DNA from: Ruficoccus sp. ZRK36
GTDB lineage: Bacteria > Verrucomicrobiota > Verrucomicrobiia > Opitutales > Cerasicoccaceae
Assembly (NCBI RefSeq): GCF_019603315.1
Contig: NZ_CP080649.1
Location: 3,048,176 to 3,112,175 of the forward strand
Direction of reading: 5' to 3'
Length of the DNA stretch: 64,000 nucleotides
Both the position numbers and the translations under genes were made by a program. Positions within the stretch are counted from its first letter, which is position 1. Every line of letters begins with the position of its first letter. This document shows positions 1 through 8,491 of the stretch, one piece after another. The notes under the pieces are model-generated. The model worked only from the letters and a program-made list of their open reading frames with translations. It was not told the origin of the DNA and ran no database searches.

Positions 1-1221
1 GTTGTTCTGCTCGTAGGGATCCACATTCAGGTTGTAGAGCAACCATTCTCCGTACTGGACACAGGCATACTTCCAGCCATCGCGCGTCACCACGCAACGC
101 CATGCGTAGCCCGACTCCTGATTTCCAATGAGCTGGAGATAGGCACTGTCTGGCTCCCGAGAGACACGCTCCTCATAGTCAACGCCTGTACGGCGGTGCG
201 AGTAGTCAAAGCCCTCCATCCAGCTCGGCGTATCAATGCCACACAGGCCTAAACTGGTGGGAGCGACATCGACATGGTTGATCAAGCTTGGAGCGTTATC
301 GCATTTCCAGTGGTCGTAGCGCATGGGCTGGCCACCCCCGATAAGAAACGGCACACGGACGGATTCTTCGTAGGGGACGCATTTCCCGAAGCGCCCCTGG
401 CTCCCCATCTGGTCACCATGATCACTGAAGAACATCACATGCGTATGATTGATAATATCGTGATGCCTCAGGCAGTCCATGATGCGCCCGACGTTTGCGT
501 CGATATTTTCGATTTGCGCATAGTAGCCGGAGAGGTCGAAGCGGGCACGAGCCTCTTCAGTCTGGGGCACATTTGGGCGGAGCGTCAATTGCTGGGCCTG
601 ATAGTGGCGATACTCCGCCGGAGCCAGAGAAGGGATGTGAGGCGGCTGCACGGATACGACCATAAAGAATGGGCGATCACCTTCCCTGCGCGCTTCGATC
701 CGCTCCAGCGCCATGTCGGTCAGGCAATCCGTCTCATACCCGGGGAGTCGATAGTGGCTGACTTCCTTTTCGCCATCGTGGCCGTGCAGATAGCAGTCCC
801 ATTGGCTATTATTGTTGTCGTAGCCCAACCAGGTTTCGAAGCGCCCACGTTCATCGCGGGGGACAGTCATCAAGGCCGTTCGGCCCTCATATTCCTTAAG
901 ACCCGCGACATGCCATTTACCCAGGTAGATCGTCTCATAGCCTTCGGCGTTAAAGACATCCGTCACCATTTCATAGCTGGGATCGAGCCTGTCCTGGTGC
1001 CGTTTTACCGAGTGGTTATGCGCGTAGCGACTGGTCAACATACTCGCGCGATAAGGGCAGCATAGGGGGTAGCCGGACACGGCACCCGGAAAGTTTGCCC
1101 CCGCAATCGCCATGTTATCCAGATTCGGGGTGAAGACATTTGGGTCTCCATTGAAGCCAGTCGCCTGCCCGCGCATTTGATCAGCGATAAACCAGATGAT
1201 GTTCGGTTGTTTTTTTTGCAT
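1..1221 (-). CDS. Sulfatase (formylglycine-dependent, S1 family), 3' end beyond window
   Basis: Reading leftward from an ATG at 1221 the frame stays open for 407 codons to the window edge, so the C-terminus is missing. It hydrolyses sulfate esters, probably on a polysaccharide. The N-terminus has the family strand IIWFIADQMRG with the metal-binding Asp14. Residues 54-65 (CCPYRASMLTSR) form the CxPxR site whose Cys54 would be converted to formylglycine, and FFSDHGDQMG later in the chain supplies further metal ligands. The usual Ser of CxPSR is Tyr, a variant I recall from other sulfatases. I see no signal peptide, so it may act in the cytoplasm, or the true start lies elsewhere. It diverges from a LacI-type regulator gene. 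Confidence 0.93.
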   Translation of the reverse strand, partial: MQKKQPNIIWFIADQMRGQATGFNGDPNVFTPNLDNMAIAGANFPGAVSGYPLCCPYRASMLTSRYAHNHSVKRHQDRLDPSYEMVTDVFNAEGYETIYLGKWHVAGLKEYEGRTALMTVPRDERGRFETWLGYDNNNSQWDCYLHGHDGEKEVSHYRLPGYETDCLTDMALERIEARREGDRPFFMVVSVQPPHIPSLAPAEYRHYQAQQLTLRPNVPQTEEARARFDLSGYYAQIENIDANVGRIMDCLRHHDIINHTHVMFFSDHGDQMGSQGRFGKCVPYEESVRVPFLIGGGQPMRYDHWKCDNAPSLINHVDVAPTSLGLCGIDTPSWMEGFDYSHRRTGVDYEERVSREPDSAYLQLIGNQESGYAWRCVVTRDGWKYACVQYGEWLLYNLNVDPYEQNN

Positions 1222-1287
1222 GTATTCTCGGGTAAAATGACAGACGTAAAATATACCAGCGCCGGATGGGCTACCACAAACAGCTAG

Positions 1288-1307
1288 GCGCTCTAATTGT
1301 AGAGCAC
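1288..1307. promoter_or_regulatory. Candidate operator palindrome between sulfatase and LacI gene
   Basis: GCGCTCTAATTGTAGAGCAC contains the inverted repeat GCTCTA-ATTG-TAGAGC. It lies roughly midway between the two divergent start codons (1221 and 1378). A related palindrome lies at 2523-2542 after the regulator gene. Binding by the neighbouring LacI-family protein is inference. Confidence 0.5.
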
Positions 1308-1377
1308 CCTTGACTCGACCTGAGCATGCGTTAGTAACCTGCATTGTTCAAGTTTGCTGCACCTGAGAGATTAAATC

Positions 1378-2409
1378 ATGGAACGTCGCATCACCATCCG
1401 CGATATAGCCGAGGTCGCACAGGTACACTTTACAACGGTGTCAATGGCGCTGCGCGGTAACCCGCGCATACCGGAGAAAACGCGGCTCCGAATCCGCAAA
1501 ATCGCCGACGAGATGGGCTACAGACCCGACGCAATGCTCAGTGCGCTCAGTAATTACCGCATAAACAGTAGCAAGCGTCAGCACCAGGCCACGGTTGCCT
1601 GGGTAAACAACTACCCCGAGCGTAGTGACCTGATGAAGATCGGTCTGTACCGCCAATATTTAGCGGGCGCCCAGACACGCGCAGAGGAGCTTGGCTTTCG
1701 GGTGGAAGAATTCTGGCTGCACCAACCCGACCTGACACGGGAACGCGTTACCACGATCCTGCGGACACGTAACATACGGGGCGTCTTGGTGGCTCCGATT
1801 GTTGCCGTGGATACCGACTTCGACCTTCTGCCCTGGGATGAGTTAGCTGCGGTTACTTTTGGCCACAGCTTGAAGAGCCCGATGATCAATCGTGTCATCC
1901 CCCACCAATACCACTCGATGTCGATGATCCTGCGTGAAGTACGCGCACTTGGCTACCGTCGGCTGGGTTTGGCGATCGATAGCGAGTTCGATCAGCGGTG
2001 CGACCAAAACTGGCAGGCAGCCTATTGGGTCTATTATCATGCGCAGCCCCTGGAAAATCGCGTAGAGCCATTTTGGTATTTTTCGAAAAAATTCAACACC
2101 TCCGATTTCAGTACGTGGCTAAAAACGCAAAAGCCTGAGGTCATTTTACCGATGGGCAGGCAGCTGCTGCCTCACTTGCGCGAACTCGGCTATCGTGTGC
2201 CTGAGGATATCGGAGTCGTCCACCACAATACAACGCCGGACGATTTTATCTCGGGGGTCGATCAGAACGGACTGCATACGGGAAAAGTTGCGCTGGAAAC
2301 GCTGGTAGCGATGCTCGGCCGACAAGAATTTGGGGTGCCTGAAATCCCTCAGGAAATCGCGATCGAGGGTAATTGGATACCAGGCAGCACGCTGAGGAAG
2401 CAGGCCTGA
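1378..2409 (+). CDS. LacI-family transcriptional regulator
   Basis: The 343-residue protein has the classical LacI layout. An N-terminal helix-turn-helix at about residues 7-27 (DIAEVAQVHFTTVSMAL) is followed by the hinge-like stretch MGYRPDAML, then a periplasmic-binding-protein-like effector domain ending near VALETLVAMLGR. Length is normal for the family. It diverges from a sulfatase gene and precedes a PEP-CTERM surface protein, so it probably controls local carbohydrate genes and perhaps itself. The ligand cannot be read from the sequence. Confidence 0.93.
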   Translation: MERRITIRDIAEVAQVHFTTVSMALRGNPRIPEKTRLRIRKIADEMGYRPDAMLSALSNYRINSSKRQHQATVAWVNNYPERSDLMKIGLYRQYLAGAQTRAEELGFRVEEFWLHQPDLTRERVTTILRTRNIRGVLVAPIVAVDTDFDLLPWDELAAVTFGHSLKSPMINRVIPHQYHSMSMILREVRALGYRRLGLAIDSEFDQRCDQNWQAAYWVYYHAQPLENRVEPFWYFSKKFNTSDFSTWLKTQKPEVILPMGRQLLPHLRELGYRVPEDIGVVHHNTTPDDFISGVDQNGLHTGKVALETLVAMLGRQEFGVPEIPQEIAIEGNWIPGSTLRKQA

Positions 2410-2438
2410 ACGCCTCCCCGCTTCGCAAGGTCGAGGCA

Positions 2439-2460
2439 GGCCTAAACTTCAGGCCATTTT
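2439..2460 (+). terminator. Weak terminator-like hairpin after LacI gene
   Basis: GGCCT and AGGCC are separated by 7 nt and followed by ATTTT. The stem is only 5 bp, so the call is tentative. Confidence 0.3.
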
Positions 2461-2522
2461 AAGGCAGCCCCATTCGTTTGTGTCAGCAGGGTTCTGTAAT
2501 CACGTAAACTGCTCACTGATAG

Positions 2523-2542
2523 TTGCTCTACTTGTATAGCAA
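2523..2542. promoter_or_regulatory. Second candidate LacI operator, upstream of PEP-CTERM gene
   Basis: TTGCTCTACTTGTATAGCAA is a near-palindrome with 8 of 10 half-site positions matching. It shares 13 of 20 positions with the reverse complement of the palindrome at 1288-1307. It lies 110 bp upstream of the PEP-CTERM start at 2653, where an operator could act. Confidence 0.45.
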
Positions 2543-2652
2543 TGAAACCATTGTGACTCTGAATAATGTCTGTTCTTATGGTGGCCGAGCATCCCAACAG
2601 CTTCTGTATGGGTTCTGTCGTGGCCATCAATAACCCCCAAGAAATCATCGTT

Positions 2653-4524
2653 ATGCATCACACCCCGAAACTTGTTCATTTACTCCCTCTGATCGCCCTT
2701 CCACTCGCATTCTCAGCGCTACACGCACAAGAAACCGTCTGGATCGGTGGCACAGATTTACTCTGGTCCACCGACGCAAACTGGGACACCGGAACCGCAC
2801 CGGTCGGAGTTAACACAGCGCTGTTGAACGATACGACCACTGATCGCACAATCATCTACGACGCCGGAGCAAATTCGACGGTCGATGCGATCGAGATGAC
2901 CCAGACCTCTGCTTTCACCAACAAGGTGAGCTTTCAACGGTTTACCGTCGTCAACCAAGCCATTACCTTATCCGCATCAGGCGGAGGGACGACCATCATG
3001 GCACTCGATTCGGACAGCGCAGGAGCTAACCAAACTCTTCGTGCCAACGGCGGTATCGACCTTCAAAGTGGTGGGGTCCTTGAGCTGAACTTTGGTGCAA
3101 ACACATCATCCAGCTCCTACGTCCCCAAGGTCGTAGGCGATGTTGATGTATCCGGTGGCACTTTATCAGTCGGTGCCTTACCGTCCATTCAAACCAGTGG
3201 CAGTGGGCTGGCCACCGTGGACGGAAGCCTGTCCATTTCAAGCGGGACAATCTACATCGATAATAGCACAGACAACGGCAGCAACGGAGATATCCGCCTG
3301 ACCGTGACGGGTAACTTCAACGCGACAGGCGGTTCCCTCGTCACCAGTGGCAGCGGCAAAGGACTTCTCCTGCTGGGGGGCACCTCGAATAGCTGGAGTG
3401 ATTTCACATTTGATCCCAGCTATGGCGTCCAGCTCGGCGCTGAAGCCGATCAGAGCCTAACCGGGCTATCGACAACCAATGGCCTCATCTACCTGCGTGG
3501 CTCCGGCATCAAGACGATTGCCACAGCGACTGGCGCAACCATCGGTGATTTACAATTCATCAACAGCAAGTCAACCCTCCCCACAGCTATCAGCCTTAAG
3601 CTGGGCTCCGACATGACCCAATCCGCAGGCTCCCAGCTCATCCAGGAAGTCACGAACAGCCATGCAGGCGTCGCAGAACTGGGCATTGATGTGGATGGCC
3701 ATGTCTTTGACATGACGCCGGCCACAGGGACCAGCTCCTCAAAAGGCACCGATGGCGTCTGGAGGCCCAATACAACGACGAGCTATGGAAGTAACTGGAC
3801 GCTCTCTTCCACGACATCGGGTGGTCAGATCAAGGCGCTTGGCTTTGATTTCAGCGCACCAGACGTAACTGTGTCCGTCGGCTCGGGTCTCACCCTGAAT
3901 GCCGCTGGCGGCGATGGCACCGCCAATAACCTGGGCTCGGGCTCGGCCTTAGACTCAGCTTCCGTGTTCCAGTACTCGGGTGGCGCCTCAACCGCCAATA
4001 AGGCTACCCTCACCTCCGGCCGCTCAATAGGCGAACTCTATGTCGAGAACGGCGCCCTCGCCATTATCGGCACCACCTTTAACGCAGCGGGTGGCATCCG
4101 GGTGGATGATGGCGGCGTGCTGGATCTCACCACGACGACCGTCTCCACCGACACCATAACCATCGAGGCGACCAGCACGGGCTCTGGCCAGATTGCGGTG
4201 GCAAGCGGCTACACCTATCAGGGAGACTTGCTGATTAATTTCACATCCCATGACGGCTCTACCGATGTATACACTATTTTCGGTCTGTCTGGAGGCACCA
4301 ACGGCGACTTCAGCACGGTAACGCTCACGGGCCTTTATGACCTGTCATTGACTCTCGATGGCACGGATTGGACGGGCTCGAATGGCGAGTACAGTTTTGA
4401 TTTCTCGCAGGCAACCGGCTTGCTCACGATTTCCGCGATTCCTGAGCCCTCAACGATGGCCCTCCTGGCTGGAGTCGCTGGACTAGGCCTCGCAGTCGCT
4501 CGCCGCTTCCGCAGGGCCGACTAA
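2653..4524 (+). CDS. PEP-CTERM surface protein, autotransporter-repeat-like
   Basis: The preferred start is the ATG at 2653 because it opens directly into a signal peptide ending near SALHAQ; an in-frame upstream start at 2566 would bury it. The 623-residue chain is rich in Gly, Ser, Thr and Asn, as in beta-helical secreted proteins, and begins the mature part with W-G-G and a spaced NW motif typical of autotransporter-associated beta-strand proteins. The C-terminus has PEP (IPEPSTMALL), a hydrophobic helix and the basic end ARRFRR, the PEP-CTERM sorting signal read by an exosortase. No exosortase gene is in this window. Function beyond surface or matrix location is unknown. Confidence 0.85.
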   Translation: MHHTPKLVHLLPLIALPLAFSALHAQETVWIGGTDLLWSTDANWDTGTAPVGVNTALLNDTTTDRTIIYDAGANSTVDAIEMTQTSAFTNKVSFQRFTVVNQAITLSASGGGTTIMALDSDSAGANQTLRANGGIDLQSGGVLELNFGANTSSSSYVPKVVGDVDVSGGTLSVGALPSIQTSGSGLATVDGSLSISSGTIYIDNSTDNGSNGDIRLTVTGNFNATGGSLVTSGSGKGLLLLGGTSNSWSDFTFDPSYGVQLGAEADQSLTGLSTTNGLIYLRGSGIKTIATATGATIGDLQFINSKSTLPTAISLKLGSDMTQSAGSQLIQEVTNSHAGVAELGIDVDGHVFDMTPATGTSSSKGTDGVWRPNTTTSYGSNWTLSSTTSGGQIKALGFDFSAPDVTVSVGSGLTLNAAGGDGTANNLGSGSALDSASVFQYSGGASTANKATLTSGRSIGELYVENGALAIIGTTFNAAGGIRVDDGGVLDLTTTTVSTDTITIEATSTGSGQIAVASGYTYQGDLLINFTSHDGSTDVYTIFGLSGGTNGDFSTVTLTGLYDLSLTLDGTDWTGSNGEYSFDFSQATGLLTISAIPEPSTMALLAGVAGLGLAVARRFRRAD

Positions 4525-4854
4525 GAGCATCTGGACGCGCCCCGCGCCCCTTCACCATCATTGGGTCGTGTTGCACACAGCACACGGCACTCGATAACCT
4601 ATCCGCCAGGATATGTACGGATCAGCCATCCCCGGGTGCATGCATGATTTGCGTCAATGCGTGCCGGGCACCTGCTTACCTTGAGTTACACTTGATCAGC
4701 CATGCCGCGCAGCCTCTTCAATCGTTATGTGCATGCCCTACCCGATCCCAGAGCCCGACAGAGAAAGCTCATGCCCATAGAAGCCCGAGTGCCATTAAAA
4801 AAACAAAAACCCAACATCCTTCGCTTCAAATAAAACCATACCCAAACTCAGCCC
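4525..4854. other. Gene-free stretch of 330 bp
   Basis: I see no convincing gene, RNA or terminator here. The final 60 bases before the next start are A-rich. A short frame at 4644-4952 overlaps the lyase start and does not look coded. Confidence 0.5.
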
Positions 4855-5688
4855 ATGAAAGCTCATTTATACAGAATACCTATACTTGTCGCTCTTGTCG
4901 TAGCAGCACTCATTACCCCCATGTCGGAATCCAATGCCTATCGCTACGCTGACATCGACCTGGAGTTTGCCACCGTGGATAATGAGTCATGGAACCTGAC
5001 CGACAGTGGCGTGCTGTTTAAAGAAAAACAGATCGATCACAACAACGTATCCAAACCGTACCTATCCAGCTGGACTCCACACGAGCCGGGGCGCAGTTTA
5101 AAATTTCAAATCAATCCACTCTCGCCCGATACGGGGCTTAAACAGAGAGTCGAATACTACGCGTACCGCAGCGCGCCCTTTGAGCAAACGATACACATCG
5201 GGTTCAGCTTCTCCGTGCACTCGGACCCCAGTGAGATTAAAAGCTGGGTGTTGATTTCTCAAATCCAGCAGATGGGGTACTTTGTCTCTCCATTCGTCGG
5301 GCTGGAGCTAAGGAACAATAATGGTCAAATGGAGCTCGTCCTGATCGCCCGCAACACAAGCTACTACTGGATAGACGGCTCAAATGGTCCGAATGGAGGG
5401 CGCATCGAGCTGGGCAGCTTCCCGATCGAAAAGGATGACTGGTATGATGTCGTGTTAAAGGCACACCCTGATCCTGATGGAGATGGCGTGATCGCCCTGT
5501 ATCTGGATGGTGAATTAGTCGTCGATTGGACGGGGGCTTTGGGATTCCCGGAGGGTTTCCTGGGCAGGCCGTTCATTGAGACTTTCCAGAATGCCTTTGG
5601 AATCTACAGAAAAGCTCAAGAGGGAGAATTGATCGTATACATCGACAATTATCGAGTATCAGATGTCATATTCTCAGCAGTACCATAA
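4855..5688 (+). CDS. Secreted polysaccharide lyase-like protein (heparin lyase I family)
   Basis: The 277-residue protein starts with a signal peptide (hydrophobic residues 8-22, cleavage near SNA). The mature part resembles the concanavalin-like heparin lyase I group: an early basic and aromatic strand (RVEYYAYRSAPF), a central strand VLISQIQQ, then IELGSFPIEKDDWYDVVLKA, YLDGELVVDW and the late FGIYR. Such enzymes cleave uronic-acid-containing glycans by beta-elimination. With the sulfatase nearby, a sulfated glycan is a plausible substrate. Assignment rests on pattern recognition; a non-catalytic glycan-binding relative is possible. It is the last host gene before the prophage. Confidence 0.55.
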   Translation: MKAHLYRIPILVALVVAALITPMSESNAYRYADIDLEFATVDNESWNLTDSGVLFKEKQIDHNNVSKPYLSSWTPHEPGRSLKFQINPLSPDTGLKQRVEYYAYRSAPFEQTIHIGFSFSVHSDPSEIKSWVLISQIQQMGYFVSPFVGLELRNNNGQMELVLIARNTSYYWIDGSNGPNGGRIELGSFPIEKDDWYDVVLKAHPDPDGDGVIALYLDGELVVDWTGALGFPEGFLGRPFIETFQNAFGIYRKAQEGELIVYIDNYRVSDVIFSAVP

Positions 5689-5707
5689 ACGGACAATACG
5701 CGGAGAG

Positions 5708-5771
5708 ATGATGTGCGCAGCAAACAACGGTGTGGCCGACAAGTCTAGGTATGTGTGCGCTTAGAGTTGTA
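5708..5771. repeat. Degenerate copy of the integrase 5' leader, outside the perfect att repeat
   Basis: This stretch resembles 46420-46495, the sequence overlapping the integrase start codon and its leader. Shared blocks include GCAGCAAACAAC, ACAAGTC and GTGTGCGCTT. It differs by scattered substitutions and lacks about 12 bp covering one of two GTGTGCGC units. It looks like the remnant of a related element's end. Confidence 0.6.
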
Positions 5772-5926
5772 CAAGATGTCCGCGATTGTCACCCTCTGAC
5801 ACGCTTATATTTCCCCTAGCAACTGGCCAATCCCGCATGAACAAAGGGACAATCGGGCTACAACCCGCATAAACAAAGTGGTGGGCGCTGCAGGGCTCGA
5901 ACCTGCGACCTACTGGGTGTAAACCA
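5772..5926. repeat. Left attachment repeat (attL), 155 bp
   Basis: This is identical over 155 bp to 46496-46650. Positions 5879-5926 are the 3' part of a tRNA-Val gene, from the anticodon loop to CCA. After AAACCA the sequence departs from the tRNA and enters AT-rich phage DNA. The other 107 bp correspond to sequence beyond the tRNA 3' end. Confidence 0.95.
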
Positions 5927-5988
5927 AATATTTATTATTTATAGACAACATAAGGCATTGCATTTCACACCCTTACGACTTTACAAAA

Positions 5989-6012
5989 ATCCGTGTGCGC
6001 TTTTGTGTGTGC
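5989..6012. repeat. 24-bp dispersed repeat, copy 1
   Basis: The unit is two GTGTGCGC-type octamers separated by TTTT. This copy ends in GTGTGTGC, one mismatch. It lies just inside attL and ends one base before the stop codon of the first phage gene. The other copies are at 14075-14098 and 46461-46484. Confidence 0.8.
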
Positions 6013-6013
6013 T

Positions 6014-6625
6014 TTAGAAATTTCCAAGAGCCAATTCCGAAGCTCGGCGGATGTCGAAAATATTATTGAGGGCGTAGATCAGGGCGTCGTCGGGGTGGAT
6101 GCCGGTCATGGTCAGGTTTGTGGTAACGTAAAGGGGCGAGTCGATCAGGTCGGGATGCCAGCCTGCGAGCACAGAAGCGGCGTTGACTTGGTCGGAGGCG
6201 GGATCCGTTTTTACAATGAGGATCTGAAAGCTGTAGGCAAATTGCTGATCGAGGAGCGGGAAGGTGCGAGGCTCGAAGCGAGGATCCGCGTCGAGGACGA
6301 TATTCGCCTGCTGACGCAGCCGCTCGGCCAAGGCTCTATTCTCGGCGGTGTCGGGGGCGACGTCGATCTGGTAGTACACGGGAACGCGGCCGGCCGGTGG
6401 GAGCCTGCGGAGTTGGATTTCATCGTCCATCTCTACGATGAGGCCCTCCCTGCCGTTCTGCCAGCCGTCGCTGTATCCGTCATTGTACCCCGGCTTCCAG
6501 TCGGGTTTAAGGGAGAATGCGGCCGCGAAGATGCCACCGATGACAAGGGCACTCACAGCTACCGGGACAATGACAGCCCCCAAAGTGAGCACGAGAGCGG
6601 ATGCAGAGGAAATGAGCTTTTTCAT
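6014..6625 (-). CDS. Membrane-anchored phage protein of unknown function
   Basis: The 203-residue protein is read from the ATG at 6625 because it opens with MKKL and a hydrophobic segment (residues 8-37), a signal anchor or uncleaved signal peptide. An upstream in-frame ATG at 6691 would add 22 non-hydrophobic residues. The rest appears soluble and extracytoplasmic, with an N-D-G-Y-S-D-G stretch after the membrane segment. I recognise no family. It is divergent from the thermonuclease gene with 47 bp between starts. Its position at the prophage edge suggests cargo expressed by the lysogen. Confidence 0.6.
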   Translation of the reverse strand: MKKLISSASALVLTLGAVIVPVAVSALVIGGIFAAAFSLKPDWKPGYNDGYSDGWQNGREGLIVEMDDEIQLRRLPPAGRVPVYYQIDVAPDTAENRALAERLRQQANIVLDADPRFEPRTFPLLDQQFAYSFQILIVKTDPASDQVNAASVLAGWHPDLIDSPLYVTTNLTMTGIHPDDALIYALNNIFDIRRASELALGNF

Positions 6626-6672
6626 AGCGAAAATGCTTGAAGGTTTTAAGGCTTTGAAATATACCGTATCAC

Positions 6673-7044
6673 ATGAAGAATGCCCTGGCAATACTCGTTT
6701 TGATGCTCCCCTTTACGGTGTGGGGGTGGCCAGCCAAGGCGGTGCGGGTGATTGACGGGGACACGTTGCTCGTGCAACGGCTGGAGGTGGACGAGCCGGA
6801 GCCGGCCGTGCGAGTGCGTCTGGCCGGGATAGATGCCCCTGAGCTGAAAAACGACGGGGGCGAAGCGGCCAAGGAGGCACTGGAAAAGCTGGTAAAGGGG
6901 CGCGTGCTGGAGGTCCACCCTATCGAATACGGGAAGTACGGGCGACTTATCGCGGACCTGACCTTTCCGGATAAAAAGGGAAAGCCAGTCCATATCCCCG
7001 CCGTCCTGGTGAAAACCGGGCATGCGGTGTTGGTGGACTGGTGA
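6673..7044 (+). CDS. Secreted thermonuclease (staphylococcal nuclease-like)
   Basis: The 123-residue protein has a signal peptide (residues 1-18). The SNase core follows: VIDGDTLLV (Asp28, Asp30), RLAGIDAPE with Arg49, Asp54 and Glu57 matching the Arg35, Asp40 and Glu43 positions of the staphylococcal enzyme, and YGRLIADL with the second catalytic Arg91. It should be a calcium-dependent secreted nuclease cutting DNA or RNA. Length is near the compact end of the family. It is convergent with the XRE gene (7 bp apart) and lies outside the phage operons, as cargo genes often do. Confidence 0.85.
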   Translation: MKNALAILVLMLPFTVWGWPAKAVRVIDGDTLLVQRLEVDEPEPAVRVRLAGIDAPELKNDGGEAAKEALEKLVKGRVLEVHPIEYGKYGRLIADLTFPDKKGKPVHIPAVLVKTGHAVLVDW

Positions 7045-7051
7045 GCGGGGC

Positions 7052-7738
7052 TCATGTCTCGATAGTGAGAGAGTAGCCTGCCCGAGTGAGGCGCTCCAGG
7101 AGGACGTCCCGGCGGGCCGTGGGGTGCTCGATCAGTAATGCATCAAGCTCTGTGGTGGTGATTGGCCGGGGGCTTGGGAACTGCTTCAGGAATGCCTCCC
7201 ATGTCTGTTTCTCAGCCTCGGTCAGGTTGAATGATTTCGCGCGAAAAGCGTGATCGAAGCTCTTGCCCTCGGCGGCAGTGGGCTCGTGGAATGCTTCCGG
7301 GGAGGGCGGCTCCTCCGGCGGCTCGAATCGAATCGGGCGGTCCTTGTCGGGCGCGTCGGCCCACAGGATGGTGAGGAATGCGTCGATAAGTGTGTCCGCG
7401 TCCTCCCCTGCCCCACGAATGGCCTCGATGAGCTTGTGCTCGCCGGCGCTGAGCGAGGCCTCGGTCGGGCCGGGGATGAAGGGGGTGATGACGTGCGGGG
7501 GCAGCTCGTACTCCTCGGCCAGGTCGTCGATGAGGGCGCGAAAAAGCTCTTTAGCCTCGGCGGCATGCCCGGCACTATCGAGTGCTCCAGCGATGCGGCA
7601 GGCCGTCTTGACGGAGCAGGACGGCCTGAGAGCCCCGTTGATGGTGGGCACGGACACGGCGGCCATATCGGCCAGCTCCTGGACGGTGAGGCCGAGGCGG
7701 GTTTTGATCGTGTTAAGGGTGAGTGCGGTGAGCTGCAT
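7052..7738 (-). CDS. XRE-like helix-turn-helix protein, candidate phage regulator
   Basis: The 228-residue protein has an N-terminal helix-turn-helix at about residues 15-37 (GLTVQELADMAAVSVPTING), then an acidic, proline-rich middle and an alpha-helical C-terminus. A terminator for the upstream leftward operon ends 33 bp before its start, so it is probably transcribed from its own promoter in 7739-7770. That independence fits a lysogeny-state regulator, but no peptidase or CI-type C-terminal domain is visible. The repressor role is inference. Confidence 0.7.
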   Translation of the reverse strand: MQLTALTLNTIKTRLGLTVQELADMAAVSVPTINGALRPSCSVKTACRIAGALDSAGHAAEAKELFRALIDDLAEEYELPPHVITPFIPGPTEASLSAGEHKLIEAIRGAGEDADTLIDAFLTILWADAPDKDRPIRFEPPEEPPSPEAFHEPTAAEGKSFDHAFRAKSFNLTEAEKQTWEAFLKQFPSPRPITTTELDALLIEHPTARRDVLLERLTRAGYSLTIET

Positions 7739-7770
7739 TCGCGAATGGATATACTGTAATTTAACGCAAT

Positions 7771-7798
7771 TAAAAAAGCAAGACGAGAGGTCTTGCTT
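7771..7798 (-). terminator. Rho-independent terminator of the leftward early operon
   Basis: Read on the minus strand, a perfect 9-bp stem AAGCAAGAC / GTCTTGCTT with a 5-nt loop runs into a T tract. It lies 49 bp after the stop codon at 7847. Confidence 0.85.
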
Positions 7799-7846
7799 CG
7801 AGGTGCGAGCGTCCGGGCATGGCGATTAATCCTTGTGAAACAGGGG

Positions 7847-8491
7847 CTAGTTGTCAACGTCCGGGGGTGGCGGCAAATCCCGCCAGTGGGTGACGAAGAC
7901 GACTCGGCCGTTGGGGACAATCCAGTCCTCGCCGTCGAACCTTGCAAGCCAGCGAGCGGGCTCGTCGCCGGTCGGCCATGATATATCGATGGCGAGCTTG
8001 ACAGAGTCGTCGGCGGGGACCTCGACAGCGGCGACCATCCAGCCCTTTAGGTCGGCGCAGGCCGAGCAGAGATCCTCCTCGACCCAGTGGCAGGGCTCGC
8101 TGGTGCGGGCTACGCAACCGGAGCAATCGTTGTCCGTGCAGCCACACTCCCGGCAGCGGCGCTCGTCGGGGTCGGGGTCGCCCTCGCCAGCTTTTACGCG
8201 CTGCGTGCGGTCGATGTCGGCGGCGAGGAGCGCCCCGGCCTTTTCGCGGAGGCGGTCGTCGTCGGGGGATGGGAAGCTGTCGGCGTCCCAAGGCCAAACA
8301 CCATCTGCTAAGATCAATATCTTTCGGCGAATCCTCAAGGGGGTGCGTTTGTGGACGTAGGCCAGCGCGTACACGGCAGCAGCGCGGACCAGTTCGTCCT
8401 TGTCGTGGGTGTCGTCGTGCTCGGGAGTCCAGCCTTCTTCGGAGATCTGGCGTGCCCGCTCGGCGGCGATGAGTTCGATTCCTGTTTTCAT
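7847..8491 (-). CDS. Phage protein with Cys-rich zinc-binding-like cluster
   Basis: The 214-residue protein begins with a motif found in many phage early proteins (ERARQISEEGWTPEHDD). A cysteine cluster at residues 111-141 (CRECGCTDNDCSGC, then CSAC) could bind zinc. The C-terminal third resembles a small soluble domain. Its start overlaps the stop of the gene before it by ATGA, so it is the last member of a four-gene coupled run (methyltransferase, MazG-like, 79-residue protein, this gene). No enzymatic function can be assigned. Confidence 0.7.
   Translation of the reverse strand: MKTGIELIAAERARQISEEGWTPEHDDTHDKDELVRAAAVYALAYVHKRTPLRIRRKILILADGVWPWDADSFPSPDDDRLREKAGALLAADIDRTQRVKAGEGDPDPDERRCRECGCTDNDCSGCVARTSEPCHWVEEDLCSACADLKGWMVAAVEVPADDSVKLAIDISWPTGDEPARWLARFDGEDWIVPNGRVVFVTHWRDLPPPPDVDN

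Noticed and set aside
274-1065. 263-codon rightward frame
   Set aside because: It is antisense to the sulfatase, whose reading frame shows clear catalytic motifs on the other strand.
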